Part shown: one piece after another, positions 63,555 through 64,000 of the stretch
Numbering within the stretch: the first letter of the stretch is position 1
How the letters are laid out: each line of letters begins with the position of its first letter
Assembly: GCA_035772405.1 (NCBI GenBank)
Contig: JAYKKM010000307.1
Coordinates: 2,501 to 66,500 of the forward strand
From: Chrysogorgia sp. JL179-B06
Lineage: Eukaryota; Cnidaria; Anthozoa; Scleralcyonacea; Chrysogorgiidae
Reading direction: 5' to 3'
Length of the DNA: 64,000 nt
Made by a program: the position numbers and the translations under genes
Notes under the pieces: generated by a model
The model's input: the letters and a program-made list of their open reading frames with translations, nothing else
The model's database searches: none
What the model was told of the DNA's origin: nothing

Positions 63555-64000
63555 ATGATGAGGGAAGATAGAAGAAAGAAACGATCAGTAAAGCAGAGAA
63601 AAAGAAGGGGTTTTTATGGCAAAAGACCGCATGAGAAGACCGACGAATTTACTAATGGCGCTGCCACTACTGACGTGAATCCTGGAAGTTCTTCTACGGT
63701 TAGCGACATTCCACAAACGGATACAACTGCTGATATCGTAAATATCTCGTCTAAGAAGCTGCTAAACACTTCTTTTGAGAAATTCGAGAGCAGCAAAGGA
63801 GTTCTGACTCGTGAACAAGCGAAAAATGTTGGCTTAGGATCGACAAGTGATGTTGAAATTGCAACCGGTTTCAAGATACAAGATGCCGTTCTCTTGAGCG
63901 ATTGTATATCAACCGCTGCAGTATGTAGTTCCTGCCATAAAGCAACATCAAAACTTAAACTTTACCAAAGAAACAGCGAAAGAAGGTTTGTCAGAGTCTT
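63555..64000 (+). CDS. N-terminal part of a Mutator-like transposase-type protein, runs off the window
   Basis: An ATG at 63555 opens a frame of 148 codons with no stop before the window end. It starts MMREDRRKKRSVKQRKRRGF, a very basic segment. A Ser/Thr-rich linker follows (TTDVNPGSSSTVSDIPQTDT), then KLLNTSFEKFESS and GFKIQDAVLLSDCISTAAVC with CSSCHKATSKLKLYQ. The (G-x-(K/R)-I-x-D-x-x-L-L ... C-x2-C) layout is what I recall at the start of the Mutator-like transposase domain in animal repeats. The catalytic part would lie beyond 64000. It is undamaged as far as it goes. Confidence 0.55.
   Translation, partial: MMREDRRKKRSVKQRKRRGFYGKRPHEKTDEFTNGAATTDVNPGSSSTVSDIPQTDTTADIVNISSKKLLNTSFEKFESSKGVLTREQAKNVGLGSTSDVEIATGFKIQDAVLLSDCISTAAVCSSCHKATSKLKLYQRNSERRFVRV

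Noticed and set aside
1..64000. CRISPR arrays, rRNA genes, bacterial operons
   Set aside because: No spaced direct-repeat array, no rRNA signature, and introns plus retroelements throughout indicate eukaryotic DNA.

Overview
The window reads as intergenic or repeat-rich nuclear DNA from an AT-rich invertebrate animal, most likely a cnidarian such as a coral or anemone. This is an inference from the repeat families (L2/CR1-type LINEs, Penelope-like elements with hammerhead ribozymes, BEL/Pao, copia, Helitron-like Rep/helicase, TTAA-flanked DNA transposons, tRNA-derived SINEs), from GT-AG introns and from short TTAGGG tracts. No bacterial operon, rRNA gene, CRISPR array or intact conserved host gene is visible. 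Nearly every long reading frame belongs to a mobile element, and most are broken.

Layout. 1-345: a 10-bp minisatellite. 405-3300 (-): an L2/CR1 LINE. 3437-4617: two SINE copies, one split by a TTAA-flanked miniature element. 5456-5771 (-): two hammerhead ribozyme motifs of Penelope type. 7639-11755: a MULE-like reading frame interrupted by a 3.6-kb hairpin transposon with 1.3-kb inverted arms that encodes a FEN/XPG-like nuclease-type protein. 12465-20175 (-): zinc fingers, a Helitron-like Rep/helicase and a second PIF1-like helicase. 20932-25133: a TTAA-flanked element with a decayed THAP domain, loaded with nested repeats. 26195-27310 (-): a Penelope-like element (Cys-rich region, GIY-YIG region, hammerhead) carrying a 139-bp SINE insertion with 9-bp target-site duplication. 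28424-34445: a hAT-like MITE, SINEs and some candidate exons. 35180-36111 (+): a decayed two-exon TE-like gene. 36070-37227 (-): a LINE fragment with a 2A-like translational recoding motif. 37263-37917: another TTAA-flanked element. 38040-40690 (+): a LINE lacking the RT active site. 40878-45277 (+): a copia element with two LTRs and a half-tRNA-type primer binding site.

45278-49180 is mostly diverged duplications without genes. 49975-53656 is the most interesting unit: a 3.7-kb TTAA-flanked transposon with 24-bp terminal inverted repeats and two convergent, spliced genes. One has an unknown N-terminal Gly/Arg-rich region. The other joins a CXC-like cysteine cluster to a P2X7-receptor-type C-terminal (ballast-like) cysteine domain. 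53661-57722 (+) is a two-ORF LINE, 57690-60959 (-) a MULE/SWIM transposase-like gene, 60980-62880 (-) a BEL/Pao pol remnant, and 63555-64000 (+) the start of a further Mutator-like protein that runs off the end.

The elements do not form one pathway. The biology is nested insertion and decay: DNA transposons inside transposase genes, SINEs inside Penelope, MITEs inside SINEs, and catalytic residues lost in almost every polymerase or integrase that can be read. The TTAA-flanked group (3742-4560, 20932-25133, 37263-37917, 49975-53656) may be one superfamily of autonomous and non-autonomous members.
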